A stretch of DNA of 64,000 nt from an uncultured Bacteroidota bacterium (GCA_903887415.1 CAISPO010000059.1:88252-152251), one strand, 5' to 3'. Counted from the stretch's first letter, positions 16,373 to 26,864 are shown. The notes: generated by a model from the sequence alone, not told the origin. Numbers and translations are program-made.

Positions 16373-16745
16373 TTAGCATTATTTAGCACTGCAATATAGC
16401 CAGTAACAATTACATTTTCAAAACAGGATTGATTTTGGAACATAAAACCCGGCATGATTTTGGGTAGTAGTTCATGGTGATCTCCGGGAGGAAGTCCCAA
16501 CTTGTAATGCGGGATATAAATCTGTTTAATTCAGGCCTGTGGAAAACATTACTATTATTCGAATTGCCATTTGTGGGTAACTTTATTTTTCATTAAATTT
16601 GCTACCAAAGTGTATTATATTAAGTGGGATGGCCGAAATGCCCGCTATGTCTATGATTATGCGTTTTTCTTCGGTAGCAGGGAAGCAAGTGGGCGGTGTA
16701 TATGTTAAAGAGTCTTATTTAGTTTATTTTTTGAAAAACCGGTTT
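16373..16745. other. Intergenic region and leader of the giant repeat protein
   Basis: This holds a good promoter (16570-16601) and, after it, a leader of about 140 bases. The giant gene's reading frame is open back to a TTG at 16599, but that TTG lies inside the -7 box, so it cannot be the start. No other gene was found here. Confidence 0.6.
16570..16601 (+). promoter_or_regulatory. Bacteroidota-type promoter of the giant Ig-repeat gene
   Basis: TTTG at 16570-16573 and TAAATTTG at 16594-16601, separated by 20 bases, match both boxes of the Bacteroidota -33/-7 consensus (TTTG ... TAnnTTTG). Transcription would begin near 16607, leaving a leader of about 139 bases before the ATG at 16746. Confidence 0.6.
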
Positions 16746-19700
16746 ATGAATAAAATTTTTCTGCTGCTTGTTTGCTGTTTCCTGAGTGTGGCTGCATCTG
16801 CAACTGTAACGATCTATCCTGAAAGCATTTCTACGCCTTATGGAGGAGCAACGCAGACTGTTTGCCAGAACAGCTCAAATGTAGCGACTTTTGTTTTCTA
16901 CTCGGCTTGCGGCACATCAACTGCCGGGACCCCGTTAACTATTACCCCTAACTGGTATTTTAACGGGGTTATAGTATATACCGGTGCGCCAGTTACTATA
17001 TCAGCGTCAGGTGGAAACATATTGCTGCCGGCAGGGGTTTTTACTTATACGGCATCGGGTACATTTTCAGGGGCCAGCGGCCTTTACTGTGAGCTGGACT
17101 GGGCCGGTGCCTCTCCATGTGCCGGTGTTACAACAGTGCAAAGCGCTTCACCTATAATAAATGTTGGCTTATCACCTACAGCTATTACGGGCGCAGCGGC
17201 GGTTTGTACCGGGCAGGCTACAACCTTAAATGCCACCCCTGCGGCTGGTGTATGGACCAGCAATAATACCTCTGTGGCAAGTATAGCATCCATTAGCGGA
17301 GTTGCTACGGGAAACACAGCAGGCACTGCGGTGATAAGCTATACACTTGGTTCGGGATGTGCTTCTACCCTGGTCTTGACCGTTGACCAGACGCCTGCCG
17401 GCATTACAGGGCTCATAAACCTCTGCACGAATACGATCAATACTATGCATGACGGTACGGCAGGCGGTATATGGACCAGCAGTGACATAACTGTAGCTAC
17501 CATTGGTTCGGCAACCGGAACCATGACAGATTTTACTCCAGGTATCACAACGATCAGTTATACTTTGAATACAGGCTGCCAGTCAACGATCGCTGTAACC
17601 GTGAACCAGGCGCCATCTGTAATTACCGGCACCAGGTCGATTTGCCTCGGCGACCAAACGACATTAACGGATACTTTGACTGGCGGTGACTGGACGAGCG
17701 GCGCACCCGGTTATGCAAGCGTAGTATTCAGCTCCGGCTTAGTTACCGGGAATACAGCAGGCACTGCCAGCATTACCTATACGCTCAGTTCGGGCTGTAA
17801 TACATCTTCAGTCGTTACCGTGAATCCCCTCCCCGCAGCTATATCAGGCGTTGCCTCCGTTTGCGTAAATGGACTCACTATTTTGACAGATGCTACTTCA
17901 GGGGGGTTCTGGAGTTCCAGTAACAGTTCAGTTGTGAATATTGGCACTGGCTCTGCTTTTGCAGCCGCAGGTACTGCACAAGGGTATGATACTATCGTTT
18001 ACCGGCTGAGTGTAACGGGATGTTCGCAGAGCAGGGTGGTGACCGTAAACCCATTGCCAGCTTCTATAAGCGGTAATCTTTTAGTTTGCGTTGGGTTAAC
18101 AACAGCCCTTACTGACAGCACAGCGGGCGGGGTTTGGTCCAGCACTCCAACAAGTGTGGCGATTATCAATTCTTCAACCGGTGTTGCTACAGGGGAGGCT
18201 GCGGATACCAGTATAATTACTTACAAGCTGTCCACTGGCTGTAGCATTTCGGCAATTTTGACGGTGAACCCGCTCCCTGCGGCGATCACAGGGGTGTCTT
18301 CCGTATGCGTGGGGTCATCAACAACACTAAGCGATGCCAGCGCCGGTGGGACCTGGGGAAGCAGCGATCCGTTGGTCGCAACAGTTGTGTCTGGTTCCGG
18401 AGTCGTTACAGGGGTTAGTGCAGGAACAGCAATGATCACTTACACCCTTGCTACCGGCTGCATAAAAACATTTACGATTACCGTGTATTCTGTGCCGGTA
18501 GGTATTTCAGGCCCCACCAGTGTTTGTGTGTCCTCAACCATAGCGCTGAGTGACCCTACTTCAGGTGGTGTCTGGTCCAGCAGCATACCTACTGTAGCCA
18601 GTGTTCTAGGCACGGGCGTAGTTTCCGGCCTTGTTGCAGGCACAACAACCATATCTTATAAAATAAGTGCAACCGGCTGTTATGCTGCATATGGCATCAC
18701 CGTTAACCCATTGCCACTTGCTATTACAGGCACTCCGCGTATGTGCCAGGGGCAGGGCACAGTGCTTACAGATGTTACCACTGGCGGCACGTGGAGCAGC
18801 ACCACGTTAAGCGTTGCAACGATAGATGGCTCCGGGAATGTAGCCGGCATAGGTGCAGGTACATCAGTTGTCAGCTATATATTGCCAACGGGATGCCATG
18901 TGACTTCATTAATTACGGTTAATCCTGTACCCGCAGTTATTTCCGGCCTTTCGAGTGTTTGCTCCGGCTTAACTATATCTGTAAGCGATGCAACTTCCGG
19001 CGGCAGTTGGAGCATTACCAATACCTCAGTAGCTACTATTTCAGGCTCAGGAATTATTACTGGAGGCTTAACTGCCGGTACAGATACAGTGGTTTATACT
19101 TTGACGACAGGTTGTTTATCCTCTAAATCGATCACGGTAAATCCGCTGCCATCTTCAATAACGGGCACTGCTACTGTGTGCGTTGGGCTGACGACTCAAT
19201 TGAGCGATGTAACAGGTGGCGGCTTGTGGACTAGCAGCAGCACAGCAAAGGCAACAGTTGATGGTGCCGGACTGGTTACCGGGGTAGCAGCGGGTACGGT
19301 AACGATCACTTATGCGTTGGGCACAGGCTGTTTAAAGACAATTGCCGTAGTCGTGAACCCAATACCCGCAGTCATTTCGGGGACTACTTTCGTATGTGCC
19401 GGCTCTACAACCAGCCTCAATGACGCGGTTGGCGGCGGTGGGTGGACGAGCAGTAATACCGCTGTAGCTACAGTTGTTCCATCCGGCATAGGCGTGGTAA
19501 CCGGGGTTTCTGCCGGAACTACCACTATCAGCTATACTTTATCCACAACTTGTGCCATATCTACGGTAGTAACCGTGAACCCCTTGCCGGCTGCGATTAC
19601 CGGTACCCCGGCTGTTTGCGTAGGGCTGACGACATCGCTGACCGACGCAACCGCAGGTGGCTTATGGACAAGCAGCAATACACTTGCTGCGACCGTAGGG

Positions 19701-22700
19701 CTGAGCACAGGCCTTGTTTCCGGTGTTGCAGCGGGAATAACAAATATTACTTATACACTTGGTACAAATTGCAAGATATGGATTCCTGTTACCGTTGATC
19801 CTTTGCCGGCCGCTATTTCCGGCCCGGCCCAGGTATGCATTGGCTTTTCAATCACATTAGGCAACACTTCCACTGGTGGCACATGGTCCAGCAGCGATCC
19901 TACAATAGCTACAATAGCGCCGGGCTCCGGCATTGTTGTTGGCGTTTCAAGTGGAGTTGCCACCATGACTTATACACTTGCTTCGGGCTGCATACGTACC
20001 ACTAATATTCTCGTTAACCCATTGCCTGCTACAGTATTGGGCCCAGGTAATGTATGCCAGGGTACGAGCGTAACATTAAGTGACCCTGATGCAGGTGGCA
20101 CATGGACCACCAGTAGTACCATCATCGCAACTGCTGGGGCAGGTACAGGGGTTATTACCGGTGTTAGTCCGGGAACTGTAAATATTACTTATACGTTAAG
20201 CACCGGCTGTTATACAACAAGCAATATGGTTGTCAACCCTGCTCCTCCGTCTATTACCGGGATTACTTTTGTTTGCCCTGGGCTTACAACTACATTGAGC
20301 GATGGCCTGTTTGTGGGAACATGGAGCAGCGCTAATACCCTGGTTGCGACGATAGATGCAGGCGGCGTTGTTACCGGTGTGGCTGCCGGTACTGCTATCA
20401 TCAGTTATACATCAAGTTTCGGCTGTTATAAAACAATTACTATTACCGTACATCCGCTACCATCACCAATTACAGGAAGTAGGTATGTTTGTGCCGGATC
20501 TACTTCCATTTTGGGCGATGGCACACCGTCGGGGGCATGGAGCAGCAGTAATCCTGGCGTAGCTACGATTGCTGGCACAGGCCTTGTTACAGGCATCGCT
20601 TCTGGTACAACTACAATGACCTATTTATTAACAACGGGCTGTTATCTTACTACTGTAATGACAGTAAACCCGATACCGGGAGCAATATTGGGAAATAATA
20701 ATGTGTGTCTGGGAGCTTCTACAACGTTAAGCGATCTGACGTCCGGTGGCACGTGGACAACTAATAACGCTTCTATTGCCGCGGTAGATTCGCTAACGGG
20801 TGTTGTAACAGGCGTTACTGGCGGCTTAACTACGATCACTTATACGCTGCCCACAGGTTGCAGGCAGACTCTTAGCTTTACTGTAAATGTACCACCAGCG
20901 CCAATAACCGGTACTACTTTCCTGTGCGAAGGGTTAACGACTACTTTGCACGATGCGGCCGCAGGTGTATGGAGCAGTGCCAATACAACCATCGCTACAA
21001 TAACCAGCGCAGGTGTGGTAACCGGGGTGAACATAGGTACTGCAGTTATTTCTTATACATCCGGCGCAGGGTGCCCTGCAACAATTTTTGTGACAGTTAA
21101 CCCTTACCCAACAGCAATACTCGGGACTTTAGGTGTTTGTACCGGACAATCGGTTACATTGACTGATGCAGTAACCGGCGGAGAATGGACCAGCAGCAAC
21201 CCTGCTAAAGCTACCGTTGGCTTGCTTACCGGGGTAGTAACCGGAACCGGAGCCGGTACTGCTACCATTACTTATACTATGGGTACAGGCTGTAATATCT
21301 TGGCTACCGTAACCGTAAACCAAACCCCTGTGGCAATTGTCGGCCTGTCCAATGTTTGTGTTGGTTCTACCATATTTCTCACGGATGCTACCTCCGGTGG
21401 CACATGGAGCAGCGCGGATGCCACTATCGCAACTGTTGGAATTGGTACCGGGCATGTTACCGGGATAGACACAGGTAGCGTAACTATTAGCTATACTTTG
21501 GGGCAGTGCAGTGCTTCAACCGTAGTATTGGTCAATCAGGGGCCTTCCCTCATTTATAACACCATAACGCCGGGCTCGCTTGTTTTATGCTCTGGCACAT
21601 CAACTGTTTTAGCTGATACGGTAGGCGGCGGTACCTGGAGCAGCAGTAATACATCTGTAGCCACTGCGGGTCTCAGCACAGGCATTATCAGTGGTATGTC
21701 TCCCGGCACTGCTACTATTTCTTATACACTCGGTTCCGGCTGTACCACTAATGTTACTATAACCGTAAATTCCAACCCGGGAATAATATTAGGCGCTGAC
21801 AATGTATGCCCTAATGCATCCATAACCCTGAGCGATGCAGTGCCAACCGGTACATGGATAAGCGGGGATCCTACCATTGCCAGCGTTACATCGGGAACAG
21901 GCATCGTTACCGGGGAGTCGGCTGGTACAGTTGTCATCACTTATTCCCTAGGTATAGGTTGTACGGTTACAACGACCATCAATGTAAACCCTGCGCCGGG
22001 CCCGATAAATGGGGTGCTCGCAATGTGCCAGGGCCTGACAACAACATTAACCGACATCACTCCCGGTGGTGTATGGACAAGCAGCCACCCGGCGATAGCA
22101 GCAATTGTTTTAAGCACCGGTGTATTATCTGGTATTTTGCCCGATACAGCCACGATCACCTATCAAATATTAGCAACCGGCTGCTTTGCGACGGCTATTG
22201 TAACCATCGACCAAAACCCGACAGCTATTATTGGCGTTACGAATACCTGTATGGGCTCAACGACTACACTTTCTGATGCCATTCCTCTTGGCTCATGGAG
22301 CAGCAACGATCTTTCTATAGCTAACATCGGTGCGGCGACGGGCGTTGCCAGTGGCGTTGATACCGGAATAACCACCATCACATATACATTGCCTACAGGG
22401 TGCTATACCACTACATTGTTCCGGGTAAATAATACACCCGTTGCAATCACCGGAACCGGAGCAATATGTGCTGGAACTATCACTACATTAAGCGATATAA
22501 CACCATTTGGCACTTGGATCAGCAGTGACCCTGCGGTGGCTACCGTTAACTCCGTGTCAGGGGATGTTACCGGCTTATCTGCCGGAACAGCAACGATCAC
22601 CTACCAGCTTGGCACTGGCTGTAATGCAACGTTCCAGATCACCATCAATGCACTGCCTGCACCCATAATTGGCCCGTCTTACCTGTGCATAGGGTCCACG

Positions 22701-24578
22701 ATATTTATGAGCGATGCCACACCAGGCGGCAACTGGAGTAGCAGTGATCCATCTGTTGCTACCGTTTCAGGGCCTGTCGGGGATGTTACAGGGGTGTCTG
22801 TGGGTATTACTTCTGTTACCTATATGCTTTCTACAGGTTGTTTCCTGAACCAGTTGATAACAGTGAATGCTGACCCTACGCCAATAGTTGGCAATGCAAT
22901 GATATGCGCCTTATATACAGACACTTTTACATCAACACCCTTGGGCGGCATATGGACCAGCAGCGATACCTCCATCGCTACAGTGGACTCCTTTACCGGT
23001 GTGGTTACAGGACGTATTGTAACTGGAGTTACGTTCAAACTTGCGACAATAACTTATACAACATTGGCCGGATGCAATGCTACAATAGAAGTGACGATAA
23101 ATGCCATACCTGGCCCAATCACCGGCGTAAATCATCTTTGCGCAGGATCATCAACCAACTTGTTTGATGCGACCGGTGGCGGCGTATGGAGCAGCAGCGA
23201 TATTACGGTAGCGACGGTAGGTAGCAGCACTGGCACAGTAACGGCTATACTGTCATCCGGCACAACTGTTATTTCCTATGCATTTGTTACATCGGGCTGC
23301 GCTGCTACCAAGGTATTCTCGGTTGACCCGGTTCCATATATCGGCCTTATTCATGGTCCGTCTGCCGTATGTGTGGGTTCCACGATCGCGCTTAGTGATT
23401 CTGTCTCTGGTGGGGTATGGAGCAGCTCAAATACAGCGATGGGGACTGTTGGCTCTGTCAGCGGAATAACCGGTGGTATTGATGGTGGTGTTATCATTAT
23501 CAAATACCTGGTTACGCAGCAATGCGGCCTGGATTCAACATCAACTACAGTAACAGTGAACCCGCTGCCATATGCCGCACCTATACACGGCTTTACACAA
23601 GTGTGCGCTAACTACAGCGCAGCAGTATCAGATTCGGTTGCAGGCGGTATATGGACGAGTAACAACACAGCCGTTGCGACCATAGATTCATTCACAGGCG
23701 TAGTCACCGGAATAACGGGAGGGGAGGCATTTATTACCTACACTGTTACCAACTCCTGCGGATCGGCATATGCCGTAGATTCGATCACGGTAAATGAAGC
23801 ATTCGCATTTGGCCATATCATTACCTTCCCCGATACGCCTATGTGCTCCAACACTTTGTTCCAGAATTTCGGGGCGATGGCTGCAGCGCCTTCTGGCATC
23901 TATTACCACTGGAGTGCCACTAACGCCCAGATATTTGATACATCTCTGAACGGGCAATACGCACTGGTTAGCTTTCATGATCCGGGGCTTGCTATTGTGA
24001 GGCTGTCTGCTGAGATATTGAGCTCGGGTTGCTCCATTTCAGATAGTTTTACTACCATCATAGGCTCCGGTGTTTCACTGAGCCCTCACGTACAATATTA
24101 CCTTTCTGAATTTGTATGTACCGATAATACAGCAGACGCATACCAGTGGGGTTATGATAATATAGAAACGTTAGATTCAACAATCGTTCATGGCGCTACC
24201 AGCCAGGATTACTACAATCCTACACCGGATACCCTGGGCCGGAACTACTGGGTGCTTACCACTAAGAATGGCTGTACGCAGAAATCATATTACTCCTTCA
24301 ATACCGTTACTTCGGTGGGTTCTGTGAGCCAAAGCTACGGTGTAACACTCTTCCCGAATCCTGCAGAGTCACTGGTGAACATTGAAGTGAATGGAGTGAA
24401 CTGGTCGGATGAAGTAATTATGAAGATGACCGACATGCTTGGAAAAGAAATACAGTCTGCGCCTATTACACAGGGCAGGGGCAGTGCAGATGTTTCTCAG
24501 TTGTCTTCCGGTGTTTATACCGTCATCATCACCAGGAATGGAGTACGGATAGCCTCCAAAATGTTTGTGAAGAATTAA
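16746..24578 (+). CDS. Giant secreted Ig-like repeat protein with T9SS sorting domain
   Basis: A 2,610-residue surface or secreted protein. The start is set at MNKIFLLLVCCFLSVAASA, a clean signal peptide; the open frame upstream runs into the promoter. Residues ~20-144 are a non-repeat N-terminal region. Then come 30 tandem repeats of about 72-78 residues (17181-23812) of Big_2-like bacterial Ig type, each with I-x-G near the start, VCxG, (L/S)D, GGxWSSS, A-T-(V/I), VTG, ITYxL and TGC, ending VNPxP. A final region and a T9SS type A sorting domain (TLFPNPAESLVNIEV ... GVYTVIITRNGVRIASKMFVKN) close the protein. T9SS tails are cleaved on export through the outer membrane. The likely role is adhesion or a surface filament. 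Confidence 0.93.
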   Translation: MNKIFLLLVCCFLSVAASATVTIYPESISTPYGGATQTVCQNSSNVATFVFYSACGTSTAGTPLTITPNWYFNGVIVYTGAPVTISASGGNILLPAGVFTYTASGTFSGASGLYCELDWAGASPCAGVTTVQSASPIINVGLSPTAITGAAAVCTGQATTLNATPAAGVWTSNNTSVASIASISGVATGNTAGTAVISYTLGSGCASTLVLTVDQTPAGITGLINLCTNTINTMHDGTAGGIWTSSDITVATIGSATGTMTDFTPGITTISYTLNTGCQSTIAVTVNQAPSVITGTRSICLGDQTTLTDTLTGGDWTSGAPGYASVVFSSGLVTGNTAGTASITYTLSSGCNTSSVVTVNPLPAAISGVASVCVNGLTILTDATSGGFWSSSNSSVVNIGTGSAFAAAGTAQGYDTIVYRLSVTGCSQSRVVTVNPLPASISGNLLVCVGLTTALTDSTAGGVWSSTPTSVAIINSSTGVATGEAADTSIITYKLSTGCSISAILTVNPLPAAITGVSSVCVGSSTTLSDASAGGTWGSSDPLVATVVSGSGVVTGVSAGTAMITYTLATGCIKTFTITVYSVPVGISGPTSVCVSSTIALSDPTSGGVWSSSIPTVASVLGTGVVSGLVAGTTTISYKISATGCYAAYGITVNPLPLAITGTPRMCQGQGTVLTDVTTGGTWSSTTLSVATIDGSGNVAGIGAGTSVVSYILPTGCHVTSLITVNPVPAVISGLSSVCSGLTISVSDATSGGSWSITNTSVATISGSGIITGGLTAGTDTVVYTLTTGCLSSKSITVNPLPSSITGTATVCVGLTTQLSDVTGGGLWTSSSTAKATVDGAGLVTGVAAGTVTITYALGTGCLKTIAVVVNPIPAVISGTTFVCAGSTTSLNDAVGGGGWTSSNTAVATVVPSGIGVVTGVSAGTTTISYTLSTTCAISTVVTVNPLPAAITGTPAVCVGLTTSLTDATAGGLWTSSNTLAATVGLSTGLVSGVAAGITNITYTLGTNCKIWIPVTVDPLPAAISGPAQVCIGFSITLGNTSTGGTWSSSDPTIATIAPGSGIVVGVSSGVATMTYTLASGCIRTTNILVNPLPATVLGPGNVCQGTSVTLSDPDAGGTWTTSSTIIATAGAGTGVITGVSPGTVNITYTLSTGCYTTSNMVVNPAPPSITGITFVCPGLTTTLSDGLFVGTWSSANTLVATIDAGGVVTGVAAGTAIISYTSSFGCYKTITITVHPLPSPITGSRYVCAGSTSILGDGTPSGAWSSSNPGVATIAGTGLVTGIASGTTTMTYLLTTGCYLTTVMTVNPIPGAILGNNNVCLGASTTLSDLTSGGTWTTNNASIAAVDSLTGVVTGVTGGLTTITYTLPTGCRQTLSFTVNVPPAPITGTTFLCEGLTTTLHDAAAGVWSSANTTIATITSAGVVTGVNIGTAVISYTSGAGCPATIFVTVNPYPTAILGTLGVCTGQSVTLTDAVTGGEWTSSNPAKATVGLLTGVVTGTGAGTATITYTMGTGCNILATVTVNQTPVAIVGLSNVCVGSTIFLTDATSGGTWSSADATIATVGIGTGHVTGIDTGSVTISYTLGQCSASTVVLVNQGPSLIYNTITPGSLVLCSGTSTVLADTVGGGTWSSSNTSVATAGLSTGIISGMSPGTATISYTLGSGCTTNVTITVNSNPGIILGADNVCPNASITLSDAVPTGTWISGDPTIASVTSGTGIVTGESAGTVVITYSLGIGCTVTTTINVNPAPGPINGVLAMCQGLTTTLTDITPGGVWTSSHPAIAAIVLSTGVLSGILPDTATITYQILATGCFATAIVTIDQNPTAIIGVTNTCMGSTTTLSDAIPLGSWSSNDLSIANIGAATGVASGVDTGITTITYTLPTGCYTTTLFRVNNTPVAITGTGAICAGTITTLSDITPFGTWISSDPAVATVNSVSGDVTGLSAGTATITYQLGTGCNATFQITINALPAPIIGPSYLCIGSTIFMSDATPGGNWSSSDPSVATVSGPVGDVTGVSVGITSVTYMLSTGCFLNQLITVNADPTPIVGNAMICALYTDTFTSTPLGGIWTSSDTSIATVDSFTGVVTGRIVTGVTFKLATITYTTLAGCNATIEVTINAIPGPITGVNHLCAGSSTNLFDATGGGVWSSSDITVATVGSSTGTVTAILSSGTTVISYAFVTSGCAATKVFSVDPVPYIGLIHGPSAVCVGSTIALSDSVSGGVWSSSNTAMGTVGSVSGITGGIDGGVIIIKYLVTQQCGLDSTSTTVTVNPLPYAAPIHGFTQVCANYSAAVSDSVAGGIWTSNNTAVATIDSFTGVVTGITGGEAFITYTVTNSCGSAYAVDSITVNEAFAFGHIITFPDTPMCSNTLFQNFGAMAAAPSGIYYHWSATNAQIFDTSLNGQYALVSFHDPGLAIVRLSAEILSSGCSISDSFTTIIGSGVSLSPHVQYYLSEFVCTDNTADAYQWGYDNIETLDSTIVHGATSQDYYNPTPDTLGRNYWVLTTKNGCTQKSYYSFNTVTSVGSVSQSYGVTLFPNPAESLVNIEVNGVNWSDEVIMKMTDMLGKEIQSAPITQGRGSADVSQLSSGVYTVIITRNGVRIASKMFVKN
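17181..23812 (+). repeat. 30 tandem ~73-codon Ig-like repeats within one gene
   Basis: I counted 30 units by their I-x-G/VCxG starts and VNPxP ends; mean length is about 74 codons. Each unit keeps two cysteines, one in VCxG and one in TGC near the end, with few exceptions (one TTC, one TNC and one GQC variant). DNA identity between units is modest, so the array is old rather than freshly duplicated. Confidence 0.9.
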
Positions 24579-24602
24579 GCGCTGCAACACATTTTTATAA
24601 AG

Positions 24603-24634
24603 ACCGCCTCAAAGAAATTTGGGGCGGTGTTTTT
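24603..24634 (+). terminator. Rho-independent terminator after the giant repeat gene
   Basis: ACCGCCTC (24603-24610) pairs with GGGGCGGT (24621-24628, one G-U pair) over a 10-base loop and is followed by GTTTTTAG. It begins 24 bases after the stop codon. Confidence 0.8.
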
Positions 24635-24732
24635 AGATATCGTAGCTTGCTGCCCGAAATATATATTATGGTTTCCAACTCTTGCAAATACAGGAGCATA
24701 GTTCTCTTAAAAAAAGAACGGAATATTCGTGA

Positions 24733-25473
24733 TTAATGCCTTACGAAATGGATTTTCTCACCGTTAATAAAAGTGTAGGGCGGTTCAAAACCCGGCATCG
24801 AGGTAGCGCGTATATGGCGCTCTATTTTTTCCTTTGTCCAGTTTAGGTCTATTTGTTTTATTTCCTCCATTTCTTTACGGTAGTGCAGGCTGGTACCAAA
24901 TTTGGCTACCAGTGTTTCCTGGGGAACTAATTTGTAATTACCTGTAACAAGGTGGGTCAATGTTTGCTGAAAAAGGCGGATCGATGCCTGGTAAGTAAGC
25001 TCGTACAGGCCGTTTACCCAGCAGTTCTCAGGTATGGGGAACCTTTTTTGAAATAGTATATCGCCGTGGTCTATTAGGGTGTCTATTTTGTGTATGGTGG
25101 TGCCAAATTCTTTCTTTTCTTCCAGTATTGCAAACGAGAATTGGTTTGCTCCGCGGTATTCCGGCAGCGGCGCCATATGAAGGTTCACAGCTATTTCACC
25201 AGCCTTTTGTATATGCTCCTGCTTCAGCACTTGATGGTATTGTACGGAATACAGGATGTCGCAATATGGCAGTTCTTCAAGGTTGTTAATAACAGGTATG
25301 CCGTATTCGTTAGCAAGGCTGTTAAGGTCGTGCGCATTACCAAATTCTTTCCGGGCATGGGTCAGCAGCCCGCTTATTTCTATATCCAATTCCTCCTTCT
25401 GCGAGATCACGTAAGAAAGGCACTCATAGCCTATAGGTTTTGATCCAAGGAACACCAGTTTCTTTTTGGCCAT
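24733..25473 (-). CDS. Formyltransferase-family protein, possibly a sugar N-formyltransferase
   Basis: A 246-residue N10-formyltetrahydrofolate-dependent transferase of the Fmt/ArnA/VioF fold. The N-terminal Rossmann part starts KLVFLGSKPIGYECL. The catalytic stretch NLHMAPLPEYRGANQF contains the Asn and His of the N-x-H signature, and the third residue is the Asp in IDHGDIL. The short length (no C-terminal tRNA-binding domain) argues against methionyl-tRNA formyltransferase and for a small-molecule amino-sugar substrate. With the FdtA-, FdtB- and RffA-like genes nearby, a dTDP-3-amino- or 4-amino-6-deoxyhexose is a reasonable acceptor, but this is inference. A TAAATTTG -7 box lies just upstream (25490-25497). 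Confidence 0.82.
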   Translation of the reverse strand: MAKKKLVFLGSKPIGYECLSYVISQKEELDIEISGLLTHARKEFGNAHDLNSLANEYGIPVINNLEELPYCDILYSVQYHQVLKQEHIQKAGEIAVNLHMAPLPEYRGANQFSFAILEEKKEFGTTIHKIDTLIDHGDILFQKRFPIPENCWVNGLYELTYQASIRLFQQTLTHLVTGNYKLVPQETLVAKFGTSLHYRKEMEEIKQIDLNWTKEKIERHIRATSMPGFEPPYTFINGEKIHFVRH

Positions 25474-25489
25474 ATTTATGATTACGTTC

Positions 25490-25497
25490 CAAATTTA
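25490..25497 (-). promoter_or_regulatory. Candidate -7 box TAAATTTG for the formyltransferase gene
   Basis: On the minus strand TAAATTTG matches the consensus exactly and ends 16 bases before the start codon. No good TTTG is found at the -33 distance. Confidence 0.4.
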
Positions 25498-25566
25498 ATA
25501 CAAAGAAGGCTTATTGTCTCAGATTCCGTTTGTACTATGCCATTTGTCAAAAATCTCTACGGGGCT

Positions 25567-25578
25567 GTCTTTAAAGAC
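25567..25578. promoter_or_regulatory. 12-base perfect palindrome GTCTTTAAAGAC in the divergent intergenic region
   Basis: It lies between the formyltransferase and GT4 genes, 28 bases upstream of the GT4 start. It could be an operator, but a 12-base palindrome may also occur by chance. Confidence 0.3.
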
Positions 25579-25606
25579 GGTACATTTATCTATTTTCGCC
25601 CTCCAG

Positions 25607-26833
25607 ATGCAGGCACGTAAAATACTGATCATTACCAACCGGGTACCCTATCCGCTCAAAGACGGCGGCAACATGGCAATGGATGCTATGATACAGGGTT
25701 ACCATGAGGCGGGGTGGCAGGTGTATCTGCTGGCAATGAATACCTCCAAACATCACATAGCCCATGTGGCGCTGGAGCGCCTGTTTACTCATTTGTATGC
25801 TTTTAGCTGGGTGGATGTTGATAATAAGATCAAATTATCACAGATACTGAAAAACTATTTTTTCAGCAAAGACCCTGAACACGCAATGCGTTTTTATAAT
25901 GAAGAGTTTAAAGTACGGCTTAAAGAAGTGCTGCAATCCTTTAAGCCGGATGTGATACAGGTAGAGAGTGTATATCTCACCACTTATATGCCGGTGATAA
26001 AGATGTACTCGAATGCGCTCCATGTATTGCGACTTCACAACGTAGAGTACCAGATATGGAAGGGGCTGGAGAAAAAGACGAAGAACCACCTGAAAAGGCT
26101 ATACTTTGACAACCTTACCAAAAGGGTAAGGGATTTTGAGCGGAACGCGTGGAAGCAATATGACCTGCTGCTGGCGATTACCGAAAAAGACGCGTCCCTG
26201 GTGTCGCGGCTTGCGGAAACGAGCAATGTGATTGTAGCCCCGTTCAGTATAAATATACCGGAAATAAAACCGGAGAATGGCAACGAGCGGTGGGTAGGGT
26301 ACCACATAGGCGCTATGGACTGGATAGCCAACCAGAACAGCATGAAGTGGTTCCTGAAACATGCATGGCCCTATATACACAAGGCAATGCCGAAATTTGA
26401 GTTTTATTTTGCCGGCAGGAACATGCCCGATGAATTTAAGAAAATGCACCTGAATGGCGTGTATTGCTATGACGAGGTACCCAGTGCGGAAGAGTTTATC
26501 GCGGATAAAAAAATACTGATAGTGCCCCTCTTAACTGGCGGTGGGATAAGAGTGAAAATACTCGAAGCTATGGCCGCCGGTAAAATAGTGATCACCACGT
26601 CCACCGGCATAAAGGGCATAGAAGCGGCCCCTGGTACACACTACCTGAGAGTACACAAACCGGAAGATTTTGTAAAAGCTATAAAATGGTGTTTCGATAA
26701 TCCAGTTATGGCAGAGAAAATGACGGAGAATGCCCGCAAAATGGTGATAGAAAAATACGAGCGGAAGAAGGTGATGAAAACCATTCTCGATGAAGTTGAT
26801 GCATTGCTGAGTGGCAGGCAGAGGCAAAGATAG
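25607..26833 (+). CDS. GT4-family glycosyltransferase
   Basis: A 408-residue GT-B enzyme if started at MQARKILIITNRVPYPLKDGG, the usual N-terminal motif. The longer open frame from 25514 adds 31 residues across promoter-like sequence. The C-terminal domain has the GT4 hallmarks GAMDWIANQNSMKWFL, EFYFAGRNMP, VYCYDEVPSAEEFIADKKILIVPLLTGGGIRVKILEAMAAGKIVITTSTGIKGIEA, including the E-x7-E-like region (GGGIRVKILEAMAAG). It probably adds a sugar from a nucleotide donor to the surface glycan. It is the only plus-strand gene in the glycan cluster and is divergent from the formyltransferase. Confidence 0.9.
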   Translation: MQARKILIITNRVPYPLKDGGNMAMDAMIQGYHEAGWQVYLLAMNTSKHHIAHVALERLFTHLYAFSWVDVDNKIKLSQILKNYFFSKDPEHAMRFYNEEFKVRLKEVLQSFKPDVIQVESVYLTTYMPVIKMYSNALHVLRLHNVEYQIWKGLEKKTKNHLKRLYFDNLTKRVRDFERNAWKQYDLLLAITEKDASLVSRLAETSNVIVAPFSINIPEIKPENGNERWVGYHIGAMDWIANQNSMKWFLKHAWPYIHKAMPKFEFYFAGRNMPDEFKKMHLNGVYCYDEVPSAEEFIADKKILIVPLLTGGGIRVKILEAMAAGKIVITTSTGIKGIEAAPGTHYLRVHKPEDFVKAIKWCFDNPVMAEKMTENARKMVIEKYERKKVMKTILDEVDALLSGRQRQR

Positions 26834-26864
26834 GTCGGTTGCAGATGGCTTTTCAATTTACTTC

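Noticed and set aside
17181..23812. Periodic pattern that could be mistaken for a CRISPR or satellite array
   Set aside because: The period (~220 bases), codon structure and protein-level conservation show it is a coding repeat; units are too diverged for CRISPR.
17084..23978. Many antisense and alternate-frame open frames in the giant repeat gene
   Set aside because: They recur with the repeat period, as expected from a repetitive coding sequence, and carry no independent starts.
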